Source: Gp13-AA77 sp035578005 (lineage in GTDB: Bacteria > Acidobacteriota > Terriglobia > UBA7540). From it: a DNA stretch of 64,000 nucleotides. The stretch spans positions 1 to 64,000 of the forward strand of contig DATJYK010000243.1 of NCBI GenBank assembly GCA_035578005.1. The letters are read 5' to 3'. The notes below the pieces were generated by a model that was not told the DNA's origin, did not search any database, and saw nothing but the letters and a program-made list of their open reading frames with translations. Below, in pieces: positions 16,960-25,586 of this stretch. Both the position numbers and the translations under genes were made by a program. Within the stretch, counting starts at the first letter, position 1. Each line of letters begins with the position of its first letter.

Positions 16960-17690
16960 GCCTTGATCCCCGAATCCAACGGCGCCTTCGGGCTGCTGTG
17001 AAGCACTTTTGGAGCACGCGACAAACGCAGGCGAAGAGGCAGGGCACGTCTTCCGGAAACAAAGATACTGGCGCTCGTTCGGCTGTCACCGGCGGAGCCC
17101 AGATGAATGGCTTCGTCAGCCTGGTGCGCGATCTTCTCTGCGAGAGCGGCCTTCCTCGGGCTCACGTGTATTGCACCAAGTTCCTGGAGCTCCCCGGCTG
17201 GTATCGACCAGAAAAGAAGTGGGATCTCCTCGTCGTTTCCGACGGCATGCTCCTTGCTGGCATCGAATTCAAATCGCAGGTGGGCTCATTCGGAAATAAC
17301 TACAACAACCGCACTGAAGAGGCAATCGGGAGCGCCGTGGACCTTTGGGCCGCTTATCGGGAAGGAGCCTTTAAGCCTTCGGCAAGACCGTGGCTCGGGT
17401 ACTTGATGCTTCTCGAGGAAGCGCGGCGATCGGTTAGTCCGGTGAGAGCTCGGGAGCCTCACTTCAAGGTGTTTGCGGAGTTCGGGGACGCGTCCTACGC
17501 AAAGCGCTACGAGGTTCTTCTAACCAAGCTCGTCCGCGAACGACTCTACGACGCGGCTTGCTTCCTAATGTCCAGCAATTCGGCTGGTCTCCGTGGTCAC
17601 TACAGCGAGCCGGCTGCTGAACTTGGTTTCCAGAACTTCGTTGCGTCATTAATGGCCAGAGCAATTGCCGCGGCGAAAAGCAAAGCTTAG
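16956..17690 (+). CDS. PaeR7I/XhoI-family type II restriction endonuclease
   Basis: 244 residues. The match to the PaeR7I/XhoI family (recognising CTCGAG) is in the segment KKWDLLVVSDG, then GIEFKSQVGSFGNNYNNRTE and EAIGSAVDLWAAYREGAF. The Asp of KKWDLL with the Glu and Lys of EFKS form the PD-(D/E)xK active site. Length fits the family (about 245). It overlaps the methyltransferase by 4 bp, and its 3' end overlaps the convergent DUF4175 gene by 4 bp. That tight fit marks the insertion point of the pair beside the Bat-type operon. Specificity is inferred from family only. Confidence 0.88.
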   Translation: MSLDPRIQRRLRAAVKHFWSTRQTQAKRQGTSSGNKDTGARSAVTGGAQMNGFVSLVRDLLCESGLPRAHVYCTKFLELPGWYRPEKKWDLLVVSDGMLLAGIEFKSQVGSFGNNYNNRTEEAIGSAVDLWAAYREGAFKPSARPWLGYLMLLEEARRSVSPVRAREPHFKVFAEFGDASYAKRYEVLLTKLVRERLYDAACFLMSSNSAGLRGHYSEPAAELGFQNFVASLMARAIAAAKSKA

Positions 17691-20600
17691 TGGTTCTTGC
17701 TCAGCCGCCGGAAGTACTCTGCGACGGATTCCTGATATCCCTGCGGGACGCGCAGCGAATCGCCGTTGCGGACCTGGCCAGACTCCTGCTGACCCAAATC
17801 CCTGCGTAGCCGAAGCTCGAGGTTATCCATGGCGGCGAGAACCTGTGCGCGCAACTGCTCCACTAGCGCCGGGTTACCCGCGTAGTCGCCGGGGCCGAGC
17901 CGTTGAAGATCGCGCATCAGTGCCTGGGCATCAGCCTCTGCATCAGGCGCGCTAGCGCGAATATCCTGCCGTAAACCGTCGAGCTCTCGCAGGGCTCGCT
18001 GGCGAGCCACTTCAGCCGATGCGTCGGAGTCTGACGTCTCGATGCCAGGGCCGCCGCCAACACTCGCGTCCTCCGGACCACGCGAGCCATTTCGCATCCC
18101 GCCCTGCCAGACACGCGGTCCGCCCGGCCCCCCGGACTGGAAGCCCCCGGCAGCGTCCGCGCTCTGGCTTCCTTGACTGCCCTGCCCCTGCTGGCTGCCC
18201 TGAGCCTGCTGGCCTTGCCCGCCAGCCTGACCCTGCTGACCGCTTTGGGCTTGGGTTTGCTCACCACCCTGGCCCTGTTGACCGCCCCGCCCTTGCTGAC
18301 CGTTCTGTGCTTGGGTTTGCTCACCACCCTGGCCCTGTTGGCCGCCCTGCCCTTGCTGACCGTTCTGGGATTGTTGCGCGCTTGCAGACTGTTGGGATTG
18401 TCCGCTCCGGGATTGTGAAGACTGGCCCGCCCTTCCGCCGGGGTTCCCCAAGTTACGAGTCAGAGCATCGATCTGGCTGCGAAGCCGCTCCACACGTTCC
18501 AGGGCTTCATCGGGACCCTGCTGCTGCCCCTTCAGTGCCTGCTGCGCCTCGTGGATGCGCTGATCAAAGCGGTCCATGTCTGCGGTCATCGACTGCTCTA
18601 ATGAACCCTCGGGAGGCAAACCCAGGCGCATGGCCTGGGCGCTGTGCTGGAGCCGCGCCTGAAGGTTCGAGCCATCCATTTCGCTGAGACCTCGTTGCAG
18701 CTTCGAGGCTGCGTTGCGCTGGCCGGAGCCCAATTGGCGCGCAGCATCCTGGGTGGCCTTTTCGAGACGCGACAAATCTGAGGCAAGAAGCTGGCGGCTG
18801 TCAGCAAGCTTTGACTGTTCGTCATCGCCACCGCCGAACCAGCGCTGGGAGTTCCCCGAACTCGAACTCCCTTTACCGAACTTCTGCTGAACGCGGGTCG
18901 CCTGGTCATGCTGCTCGGCTGCCAGCCGATCCGCCTCCTGAGCCAGCGCGTCGAGCTGCCCGGAGCCCTGCTGCTGTTTGACACCGCCCAGCAGCTTGGT
19001 GGCCTGTTGCAGGCGGTCGGCGGCGCGGCGCGCGTCTGCCGCGGTTTGTCCTTGAGAGGTGGCACGGCGCATATCATCGTTGGCCTGACGGAGCTGATCG
19101 AGCGCGCGCTGGATGCGCTGATCGACGGTCGCCTGCGACTGGCTGTTGCCGGATGACCCGCCCGCCGCCGAACTTGCTGCGGAACTGCCCGATTGCGAAC
19201 TCGCCTGACCGCCCTGCTGGCCTTGGCGTCCTCCCTGCGCGAGCTGCTCCATTTGCTTCTGCAACTGCTCGGCCTCGCGGCGCAGCATCTCCTGTTGCCA
19301 ACGCTGCTGTGGGCTCTGATTCTTGGCGTCCTGCTGCTGATTGGCCAGGTCCTGCTGCCGCTTCGCCAGCTCGTCCAGCTTCTGGAGCGCCTTGTCGATC
19401 TGGTCGGCGCGCTGGCTAGCCGAGGCCGCGGTCTGCCCGGTTTCGTATTGGTTCTTCTCCGTGTCAAGCTCAAGGTTTAGTAGGTTCGCGAGGTCGCCGC
19501 CGGCGCCAGCTCCACCGCCGCCTTGGCCGCCAAATGCGACCTGAATCTGGCGAAAAGTGGCTTCGGCGCGCAGGAGGTGCTGCAGCGCCTTCTCCTCGCC
19601 GGGAATGGCCTTGCTCCACTGCTGTTGCTTCAAGCTCTCCGAGGCGGGCCCCATCGCCTCGGCCGCAGCATTCATGTCTTTCTGAAAAGCGCTGAACTCC
19701 TCATTTGCCTCGCTCAACTCGCGGCTCTGGAGGCGCCCGGCGAGCGTCAATGCCTGGCCGCGCAGCTTGCCTTGCACGCCGGAGAGGAACTTGGCTGCTT
19801 CGGCCGCTTGCTGCCCGTTAGCCTGCTTATCGCCCTGCTGCTGCCACGTGGCGCCAATAATCTCCTTCTCGCGCTGTGCGATGTCGAACTCCTGGCCACT
19901 CATATTCCCCTCCCCACCTCCGGCCACTTGGGACTGGGAGTACTCGCGCTCAAAGGGCTCGGCCTGAATGAAAGACATGTTGCTGTGCGATTCTGCGCTC
20001 GAGCCCTTCGCGGTGGCATAGACGCTGACCACGTCACCGGGAACTAGTTTGAAATCCTCAAGCGATAGCGTCGCGGAGCCCTCAGCCGTCTTGGCTCCTT
20101 TCTGTTTGAGCATCTCCATCGTCTGCTGGGGACCGCCGTTGACCGAGTAATGAAGGCTGACGTCTTTCAGGGCGTAATCGTCGTGTGCGTTCACAGAAAC
20201 AGTCACTTCCTCGATGGGGCTGGCCCGATAATCGCCGCCCGGCCTCGTGATGCTAACCTCCGGCGGATTCGCCTTGTCGGCTTCGATGAAGAAATCATCG
20301 GAGAGACGCACGAGCTGTCCTTGGTCCAAGGCGGCTACATGGTACTGCCCATCCCGTTCGATTCGGATGGCGCCTTGATAGAGATTCGCGTCGTGCCCGG
20401 CGAGAGCAATTTGCTGCTGGTCGTCCAGAACGAGAACCCCGCTGTTGAGCGGCATGTCGGTAGAAATCGAAAGTTCGGCTTCGGTACCCTCCACCGCTCG
20501 CAGGTCGCCGCCGCGCTCCTCGGCGACATCGCGCAGTCCCGTCCACGCGGGGTAGTGGTACGTTACCCGAATTTGTTTGATCGAGGGTAGGTCGGCCACG

Positions 20601-21409
20601 CGAATCTTGAAGTGATGGGACTGCACCAAACCGGCTTCCACATAGTATTCAACGTCATCGGGCAGGCTCGCAAAGAGGAACTGGAAACCCGGACCCTCGG
20701 CCTGAGGCTGCATCGCGGCCTCTTCCCACTTGGAAGTGCTCCGGTATCGCGCGAACAGGTGAGCTTGCGGACTTTCGAAGCCGACGAGTTGCGCGGTGAC
20801 GGCTGCGGTCGCATTCCGGCGGACGACAGCGTCGCCAGGACTCACCCGAATGTCGTAGAACGCGGCAGCCTTGCGCGGAGTTCCGGCCCACAGCCGCGCG
20901 GCCCCGTAGCCCAGGAAACCGGGGCCGGCGGCGATCATCCAGACGAGAACACCGAGGCAAGCGACACCGGCAGCGACGGATGCCAAGAGCTTCCGGTCAG
21001 GCACCAGAAAACCAGGCTGGGCCTTGCGAGCCAGGTCCAGCGTATCGGCAGCCAATAGCTCTATGAAGGGTTCGGATTTCGCCGGCGTACGATCCACGAA
21101 GGTGACCAGACGCTGTTGAAACTCCGGAAGAGCGGCTTCAAGCTTGCGAGCCGCTCGGCGGCGATTGAGCGCGTACACGGGCAGCACCAGCCCGAGGCCC
21201 AATGCAACGGCAATCGTGATGAAGAGGACCACGCGCGCGGCGGTGACGCTTCCGCCAGAGAAAGCGAGCGCATTAGTGGCCAGGACCAGCGCGACAGTTG
21301 CCACCAGGGCTACGGAGGTCAGGATGGCGGCGCCCCTCAGCAGCGCATCGAGGCGCAGGCGTTTCTCCACTTGCTTGAGGTAGGCGTCGAGTTGGTCCCG
21401 CTTGCTCAT
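17687..21409 (-). CDS. DUF4175-like giant membrane protein of the Bat/MoxR operon
   Basis: 1240 residues, last gene of the operon. Two transmembrane helices lie at about 26-80 and a third near 142-160. A beta-rich extracytoplasmic region follows (about 180-490), then a long Gln/Ala-rich helical stretch. A low-complexity segment built of GQQGQGG and EQTQAQ blocks lies near residues 1020-1130. The C-terminus is helical and ends PQGYQESVAEYFRRLSKNH, a signature I recall for this family, whose function is unknown. It overlaps the preceding VWA gene by 4 bp (ATGA). The repeat segment (around 18180-18370) should be checked for copy-number errors. Confidence 0.85.
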   Translation of the reverse strand: MSKRDQLDAYLKQVEKRLRLDALLRGAAILTSVALVATVALVLATNALAFSGGSVTAARVVLFITIAVALGLGLVLPVYALNRRRAARKLEAALPEFQQRLVTFVDRTPAKSEPFIELLAADTLDLARKAQPGFLVPDRKLLASVAAGVACLGVLVWMIAAGPGFLGYGAARLWAGTPRKAAAFYDIRVSPGDAVVRRNATAAVTAQLVGFESPQAHLFARYRSTSKWEEAAMQPQAEGPGFQFLFASLPDDVEYYVEAGLVQSHHFKIRVADLPSIKQIRVTYHYPAWTGLRDVAEERGGDLRAVEGTEAELSISTDMPLNSGVLVLDDQQQIALAGHDANLYQGAIRIERDGQYHVAALDQGQLVRLSDDFFIEADKANPPEVSITRPGGDYRASPIEEVTVSVNAHDDYALKDVSLHYSVNGGPQQTMEMLKQKGAKTAEGSATLSLEDFKLVPGDVVSVYATAKGSSAESHSNMSFIQAEPFEREYSQSQVAGGGEGNMSGQEFDIAQREKEIIGATWQQQGDKQANGQQAAEAAKFLSGVQGKLRGQALTLAGRLQSRELSEANEEFSAFQKDMNAAAEAMGPASESLKQQQWSKAIPGEEKALQHLLRAEATFRQIQVAFGGQGGGGAGAGGDLANLLNLELDTEKNQYETGQTAASASQRADQIDKALQKLDELAKRQQDLANQQQDAKNQSPQQRWQQEMLRREAEQLQKQMEQLAQGGRQGQQGGQASSQSGSSAASSAAGGSSGNSQSQATVDQRIQRALDQLRQANDDMRRATSQGQTAADARRAADRLQQATKLLGGVKQQQGSGQLDALAQEADRLAAEQHDQATRVQQKFGKGSSSSGNSQRWFGGGDDEQSKLADSRQLLASDLSRLEKATQDAARQLGSGQRNAASKLQRGLSEMDGSNLQARLQHSAQAMRLGLPPEGSLEQSMTADMDRFDQRIHEAQQALKGQQQGPDEALERVERLRSQIDALTRNLGNPGGRAGQSSQSRSGQSQQSASAQQSQNGQQGQGGQQGQGGEQTQAQNGQQGRGGQQGQGGEQTQAQSGQQGQAGGQGQQAQGSQQGQGSQGSQSADAAGGFQSGGPGGPRVWQGGMRNGSRGPEDASVGGGPGIETSDSDASAEVARQRALRELDGLRQDIRASAPDAEADAQALMRDLQRLGPGDYAGNPALVEQLRAQVLAAMDNLELRLRRDLGQQESGQVRNGDSLRVPQGYQESVAEYFRRLSKNH

Positions 21410-23415
21410 GGGCCCTCCCGTAGCTCTCCTAAGTATCGACTAGCCAGCAGGGATTCCGCAACCGCGGCCGCCAGCAGAAGCAACATCACGTACCACCAGA
21501 GGTCACGAGACCTCGACTCCGCCGGCGCGGCACCGCTGGCGCCGGCCTCGCCGCGCCCGCTGCTCCCCGCGCGCCACAGCGACACGACGTCGTCCGGCAT
21601 CACATCGAGGTCTGACTCCCGGCGGTCCGGGTTGACACCCACCAAATCCGTGTGCCCGTTGGCTCGGCGAAACCCGTAGAACCCGGCACGCGTCAACGGA
21701 AACGTCTGAGCTGAGACGGACTGGTCCAAGGACAGAGCCTGACGTCCGTCCGGGCCGATGACCTGGACGCTCGTGGCCGGCTGTTTGCCGGACCTGAGTT
21801 CAAACACGGAATCCACCACCCTAGCGCTTCCGCTAGTTTCTAGACCGGACATGTAGCGGGCGGTCTGCTCGACGAAAGGTAAAAAAGCCGGGTGCAGTGG
21901 AAAGTCGTTGGTTAGATTGTCCAGGCCTGAGGTCAACAAGAGGACGCGGCCCTCGCCGAGGTGCTTTTCCAGCAGCAGGGGTGTCTGGTCGGCAAGTCGC
22001 GCGATCACCTGAGAATTGGTATCGTTCACGCGTGTCGCAAAATAGAACTTAACGCCCGCCCACCCATCCGCATTCGCGATGGAGGGGTGCGAGCGGTCCG
22101 CTTGGCCCACCGTGAGGAAGCCGCTTCCGTCCCGCGAGTAGTCGTGAGACCCCAACACGTTCTCGTCGAACAAGGGAACGCGAGTAGCACGTGCCGTCGA
22201 CGTTCCAGCGGCCAACAGCACGCCGCCGCCGCGCCGGACGTACTCTAGCAGACTCTCTTCGAACGACCGCGGCACGGAGAGAAGGTCAGAAAGCACCACG
22301 AAGGCATAATTGGACAGTTGGCTGGCGGTCGCCTTGTCGAGGGTGACGGTCTCGAGTTTAAACCCTGCTTGTGTCGCTGACTCGAGCGCCGTGCCGAAAT
22401 AGAAGGGCGAACGTGAGTCGTCCGGCTGGTGAATGAACAAGACTCGCCCAGGATCGGAGCGCTGGACGCCGAACAAGGCCACGTCGTCCGCGGGCAACGA
22501 ATCGGCGGAATCGATCCTGACTTCGCAGCGGCTGAGTCCATAAGGCACGTCCAGAGTGGGGAACTCAGCGGTGGCACGCCCGTTGGCCGGAACCTGCACA
22601 TTTCGCGTCGCGATAATCTTCCCGTTGACTACGAGAGAGACCGAGCGGCTGGCCGCCGGAGTGTGGTAACCGGCGACGACCGCTCGGACAGTTGCTTTCT
22701 TCGGGTCGAAAACCTGTCCGGGTGCATCAACGCTTTCAACGGTCCAATTGGGCTCGACTTTGTCCACTACGGCGTGCGGCACCAGCGAGACGCTGGCGGG
22801 GAGCGCCATTTCGGCGAAACTCGGCGGCATTCCCGATTTCTGCATGTCACTGAAGAAGTGAAGTTCGATCGGCGTCCCCGCGCCTTCGCTGAGCAAGCGG
22901 ACGGCGCGAGCGAGTTCGCCGAAATTGGCGCGGGAATCTCCGGGTTCGACGCTTTCCACTGCGGCACGCAACGCAGCGGTGTCTTCGGTAGGCTGAGTCA
23001 ACGCCTGAATCTGCGAGGCCAGCGTCATGACCTCAGCGCGATCCGTGGGCCTGCGTGAGGCCAGCACAGAAAGGGCTTCGCGGCGGGCATCGGCCAGCCG
23101 CGATCCTGCGCGCATGCTGAACGAATTATCGATAACCAAGAGCCGCAGCTTGTGGCCTGTGCCGCCGGCGGCGGGGCGTCTGATAAACGGATCGGCGAAG
23201 GCCAGCGCCAGCAGCAGCAGAAGCGCGACCCGAAGCGAAAGAAGCAACAAATACCGCAGGCGGCGGTGCTTGATCGAGCTCTGTGTGCGACGCTCGAAGA
23301 ACATGAGGGAGCTGAAGGGACGAGGATCGGACCGGTGACGGCGAAGCAGGTGGAGATAGACGGGCAGCGCCACCACCGCCGCACCCAGCAGAAACCAGGG
23401 CGCAAGAAGGCCCAT
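21406..23415 (-). CDS. BatA-like membrane protein with VWA domain
   Basis: 669 residues. The N-terminal BatA (aerotolerance) signature LAPWFLLGAAVVALPVYLHL and RPFSSLMFFERR is followed by a second helix (LLLLSLRVALLLLLALAF). A von Willebrand A domain has the MIDAS DNSFS in LLVIDNSFSMRAGSRL. The remainder is an extracytoplasmic region with a glutamine-amidotransferase-like fold (RRGGGVLLAAG) and a C-terminal helix (WWYVMLLLLAAAVAESLLAS). It acts in the envelope with the MoxR ATPase and DUF58 protein. The start overlaps the DUF58 stop by one base (taatg) and the stop overlaps DUF4175 by 4 bp. Confidence 0.92.
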   Translation of the reverse strand: MGLLAPWFLLGAAVVALPVYLHLLRRHRSDPRPFSSLMFFERRTQSSIKHRRLRYLLLLSLRVALLLLLALAFADPFIRRPAAGGTGHKLRLLVIDNSFSMRAGSRLADARREALSVLASRRPTDRAEVMTLASQIQALTQPTEDTAALRAAVESVEPGDSRANFGELARAVRLLSEGAGTPIELHFFSDMQKSGMPPSFAEMALPASVSLVPHAVVDKVEPNWTVESVDAPGQVFDPKKATVRAVVAGYHTPAASRSVSLVVNGKIIATRNVQVPANGRATAEFPTLDVPYGLSRCEVRIDSADSLPADDVALFGVQRSDPGRVLFIHQPDDSRSPFYFGTALESATQAGFKLETVTLDKATASQLSNYAFVVLSDLLSVPRSFEESLLEYVRRGGGVLLAAGTSTARATRVPLFDENVLGSHDYSRDGSGFLTVGQADRSHPSIANADGWAGVKFYFATRVNDTNSQVIARLADQTPLLLEKHLGEGRVLLLTSGLDNLTNDFPLHPAFLPFVEQTARYMSGLETSGSARVVDSVFELRSGKQPATSVQVIGPDGRQALSLDQSVSAQTFPLTRAGFYGFRRANGHTDLVGVNPDRRESDLDVMPDDVVSLWRAGSSGRGEAGASGAAPAESRSRDLWWYVMLLLLAAAVAESLLASRYLGELREGP

Positions 23416-24302
23416 TAGAGCCTCCCTTGCCGGATGCTGAGGTATTCGTGCAGAGCGCCGTCGAGCGGCCGGTTCGTGGTGAGCAGATCGTAGTCCATTC
23501 CCGAGCCGTGAGCGCGGTCTCGCAGCGCCTCAACGTGCGCGTCGATCCGCGTCGCATAGTGGTCCTGAATGTATTCCGGACTCACCTCCAGCGTTTCGTC
23601 GGTCTCAAGATCGATAAGGGTAGTCGGCTGGCGGATCTCGGGCCGGATCTCATTCGGGTCTAAGACGTGGAAGAGCAGGACTTCGTTGCCGCGGTAGCGC
23701 AAGGGCTCAAGCGCTCTGACAACTCGATCGGGAGACTCATAGAAGTCCGAAATCAACACGACGATTCCACGCCGCCGCAGGAATTGCTGGAAATGGTGGA
23801 TCGGCTTGGCGAAGTCCGTGCGGGCGCGCGGTTCGGCGTGCTCGAGACCACTCAGGAGCCGGTAGAGTTGGCCGTGACGCGCTGAAGGCCTGATATAGTC
23901 GCGAAGCTCGTCATCGAAAACGATCAGGCCGGCCGCGTCGCGTTGAGTCTGCGTTGTAAGGTAGAAGAGCGCGGCGGCAGTGAAACGCGCGTAGTCCATC
24001 TTGCTGACCCCGTGCGAAGAGTAGTTCATGGAGTTGCTGGCATCGAGAAGCACGGTCAGCAGGGTATTGGTTTCGCCGCGGTAGCGCTTCAGGTAGCAGC
24101 GCTCAGTGCGCGCGAAGACGTTCCAATCCACGTAGCGGAGGTCGTCGCCCGGGCTGTATGGGCGGTACTCGGCAAATTCCTGGCTGAAACCGAAGCTCGG
24201 CGAGCGGTGAAGTCCGGAGACGAATCCGTCCACCACGGTCTTGGCCACCAGGTCAAGGCCGGAGAGGCTGGCGAGCACGGACGGGTCGAGGAAGCGTTCC
24301 AT
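23415..24302 (-). CDS. DUF58 domain protein (VWA-like)
   Basis: 295 residues, cytoplasmic. The DUF58 signature YRPYSPGDDLRYVDWNVFAR lies near residue 50, then RCYLKRYRGE. A VWA-type fold has a DxSxS metal site (VLLDASNSMNYSSHG). The late segment GMDYDLLTTNRPLDGALHEY is typical of the family. It works with the MoxR ATPase encoded upstream in the same operon, presumably as adaptor or substrate. The gap to moxR is 252 bp, larger than elsewhere in the operon, and contains a weak TATAAC box on the minus strand, so an internal promoter is possible. Confidence 0.93.
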   Translation of the reverse strand: MERFLDPSVLASLSGLDLVAKTVVDGFVSGLHRSPSFGFSQEFAEYRPYSPGDDLRYVDWNVFARTERCYLKRYRGETNTLLTVLLDASNSMNYSSHGVSKMDYARFTAAALFYLTTQTQRDAAGLIVFDDELRDYIRPSARHGQLYRLLSGLEHAEPRARTDFAKPIHHFQQFLRRRGIVVLISDFYESPDRVVRALEPLRYRGNEVLLFHVLDPNEIRPEIRQPTTLIDLETDETLEVSPEYIQDHYATRIDAHVEALRDRAHGSGMDYDLLTTNRPLDGALHEYLSIRQGRL

Positions 24303-24554
24303 CGTTACTCAAATCGAGGCGGTTGGCTTGGAGTCCGCAAAGAACTGAGTCACGCGACTTGCCAACTGTCGTTTCTCACTTTTCGCACTGGCCGGTCCTT
24401 TGTTTTCATACACCTAACGGTTTCGCTCGGTAATTTTGCTCGTCTGATCTGTTATACCTCTAGTAAATTTGTCATGCGATCTTGCTTCCCAACGTGCTCG
24501 TGCGAGCAGCGTGATCCCGTGCGATAATAGGCTAATCACGGAGGCTCTACATCT

Positions 24555-25583
24555 TTAATCTCCGGACGGCGGCGGCATGTGTTCGAGCAGGCGGCGAAGA
24601 ATTTCGTCCGCATCCACGCGATCGGATTCGGCGTGGAAGTTCAGCAGAATCCGATGACGGAGCACCGGAATCGCGAGAGCGGTGATGTCTTCGTAAGCCA
24701 CGTGATAGCGGCGCCGGGCCAGCGCCCGGGCCTTGGCCGCCAGCACGATGTATTGAGCCGCGCGGACGCTGCCTCCGTAGTTCACGTACTTCTTGATGAA
24801 ATCCGGCGCGTTGGTACTTGCCCGCCGGGTAGTGCGAACCAGCGCTACGACGTAGCGGGCGAGGGGCTCCGCGATGGGTACCATGCGAACGAGCTGCTGG
24901 AAGTCGAGAATCTCCTCAGCGCTGGTGACGGTCTCGACCTGAGGGACGTGTGTAGTGGTCGTCAGATCCACTACCTTCACCTCGTCGTCAGCGCTCAGGT
25001 AATCGAGGACCGCATTGAACAGAAACCGGTCGAGCTGGGCCTCGGGCAGCGGATACGTGCCCTCCAGCTCGATCGGATTCTGTGTAGCCAGAACAAAGAA
25101 CGGCGACGGCAGCTTGTAATGGTTGCCGCGAACCGTGCAGGCCTGCTCCTGCATGGCTTCGAGCAGCGCGGCCTGCGTCTTTGGCGGCGTGCGATTAATT
25201 TCGTCGGCCAGCAGGACGTTGGCGAAAATGGGCCCTTGAACGAAAGTCCAGCGCCGGTGGCCCGTGGTGGAATCCTCTTCGATGATGTCAGTGCCGGTGA
25301 TGTCGGACGGCATCAAGTCCGGCGTGAATTGGATGCGCTTGAAGACCAGGCCCAGCGTTTGCGCGATGGTGCGAACCATCAGAGTCTTGGCCGTACCGGG
25401 CAAGCCTGTGATCAGGCAGTGGCCTCCCACAAACAGCGCGATGAGAATCTGGTCAAGGACCTCCTCCTGGCCCACGATCACTTGCCGGACCTGCGCCAGA
25501 ATGTTGTCGCGCACCGCCTGAAAGCGTTTGACGCGATTCAGAAGCACTTCGGAATCGAGATTGATCTCGGCGAGAGCGGCCAT
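24555..25583 (-). CDS. MoxR-family AAA+ ATPase
   Basis: 342 residues. Walker A is GLPGTAKT at residues 60-67, Walker B lies in NVLLADEINR, and sensor 1 is FVLATQNPIELEGTYPLPEA. The lid contains SVRAAQYIVLAAKARAL. MoxR proteins act as chaperone-like ATPases on VWA-domain partners, and three such partners are encoded in this operon. It starts 3 bp downstream of the TPR gene stop, so it is translated from the same message. Confidence 0.95.
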   Translation of the reverse strand: MAALAEINLDSEVLLNRVKRFQAVRDNILAQVRQVIVGQEEVLDQILIALFVGGHCLITGLPGTAKTLMVRTIAQTLGLVFKRIQFTPDLMPSDITGTDIIEEDSTTGHRRWTFVQGPIFANVLLADEINRTPPKTQAALLEAMQEQACTVRGNHYKLPSPFFVLATQNPIELEGTYPLPEAQLDRFLFNAVLDYLSADDEVKVVDLTTTTHVPQVETVTSAEEILDFQQLVRMVPIAEPLARYVVALVRTTRRASTNAPDFIKKYVNYGGSVRAAQYIVLAAKARALARRRYHVAYEDITALAIPVLRHRILLNFHAESDRVDADEILRRLLEHMPPPSGD

Positions 25584-25586
25584 AAG

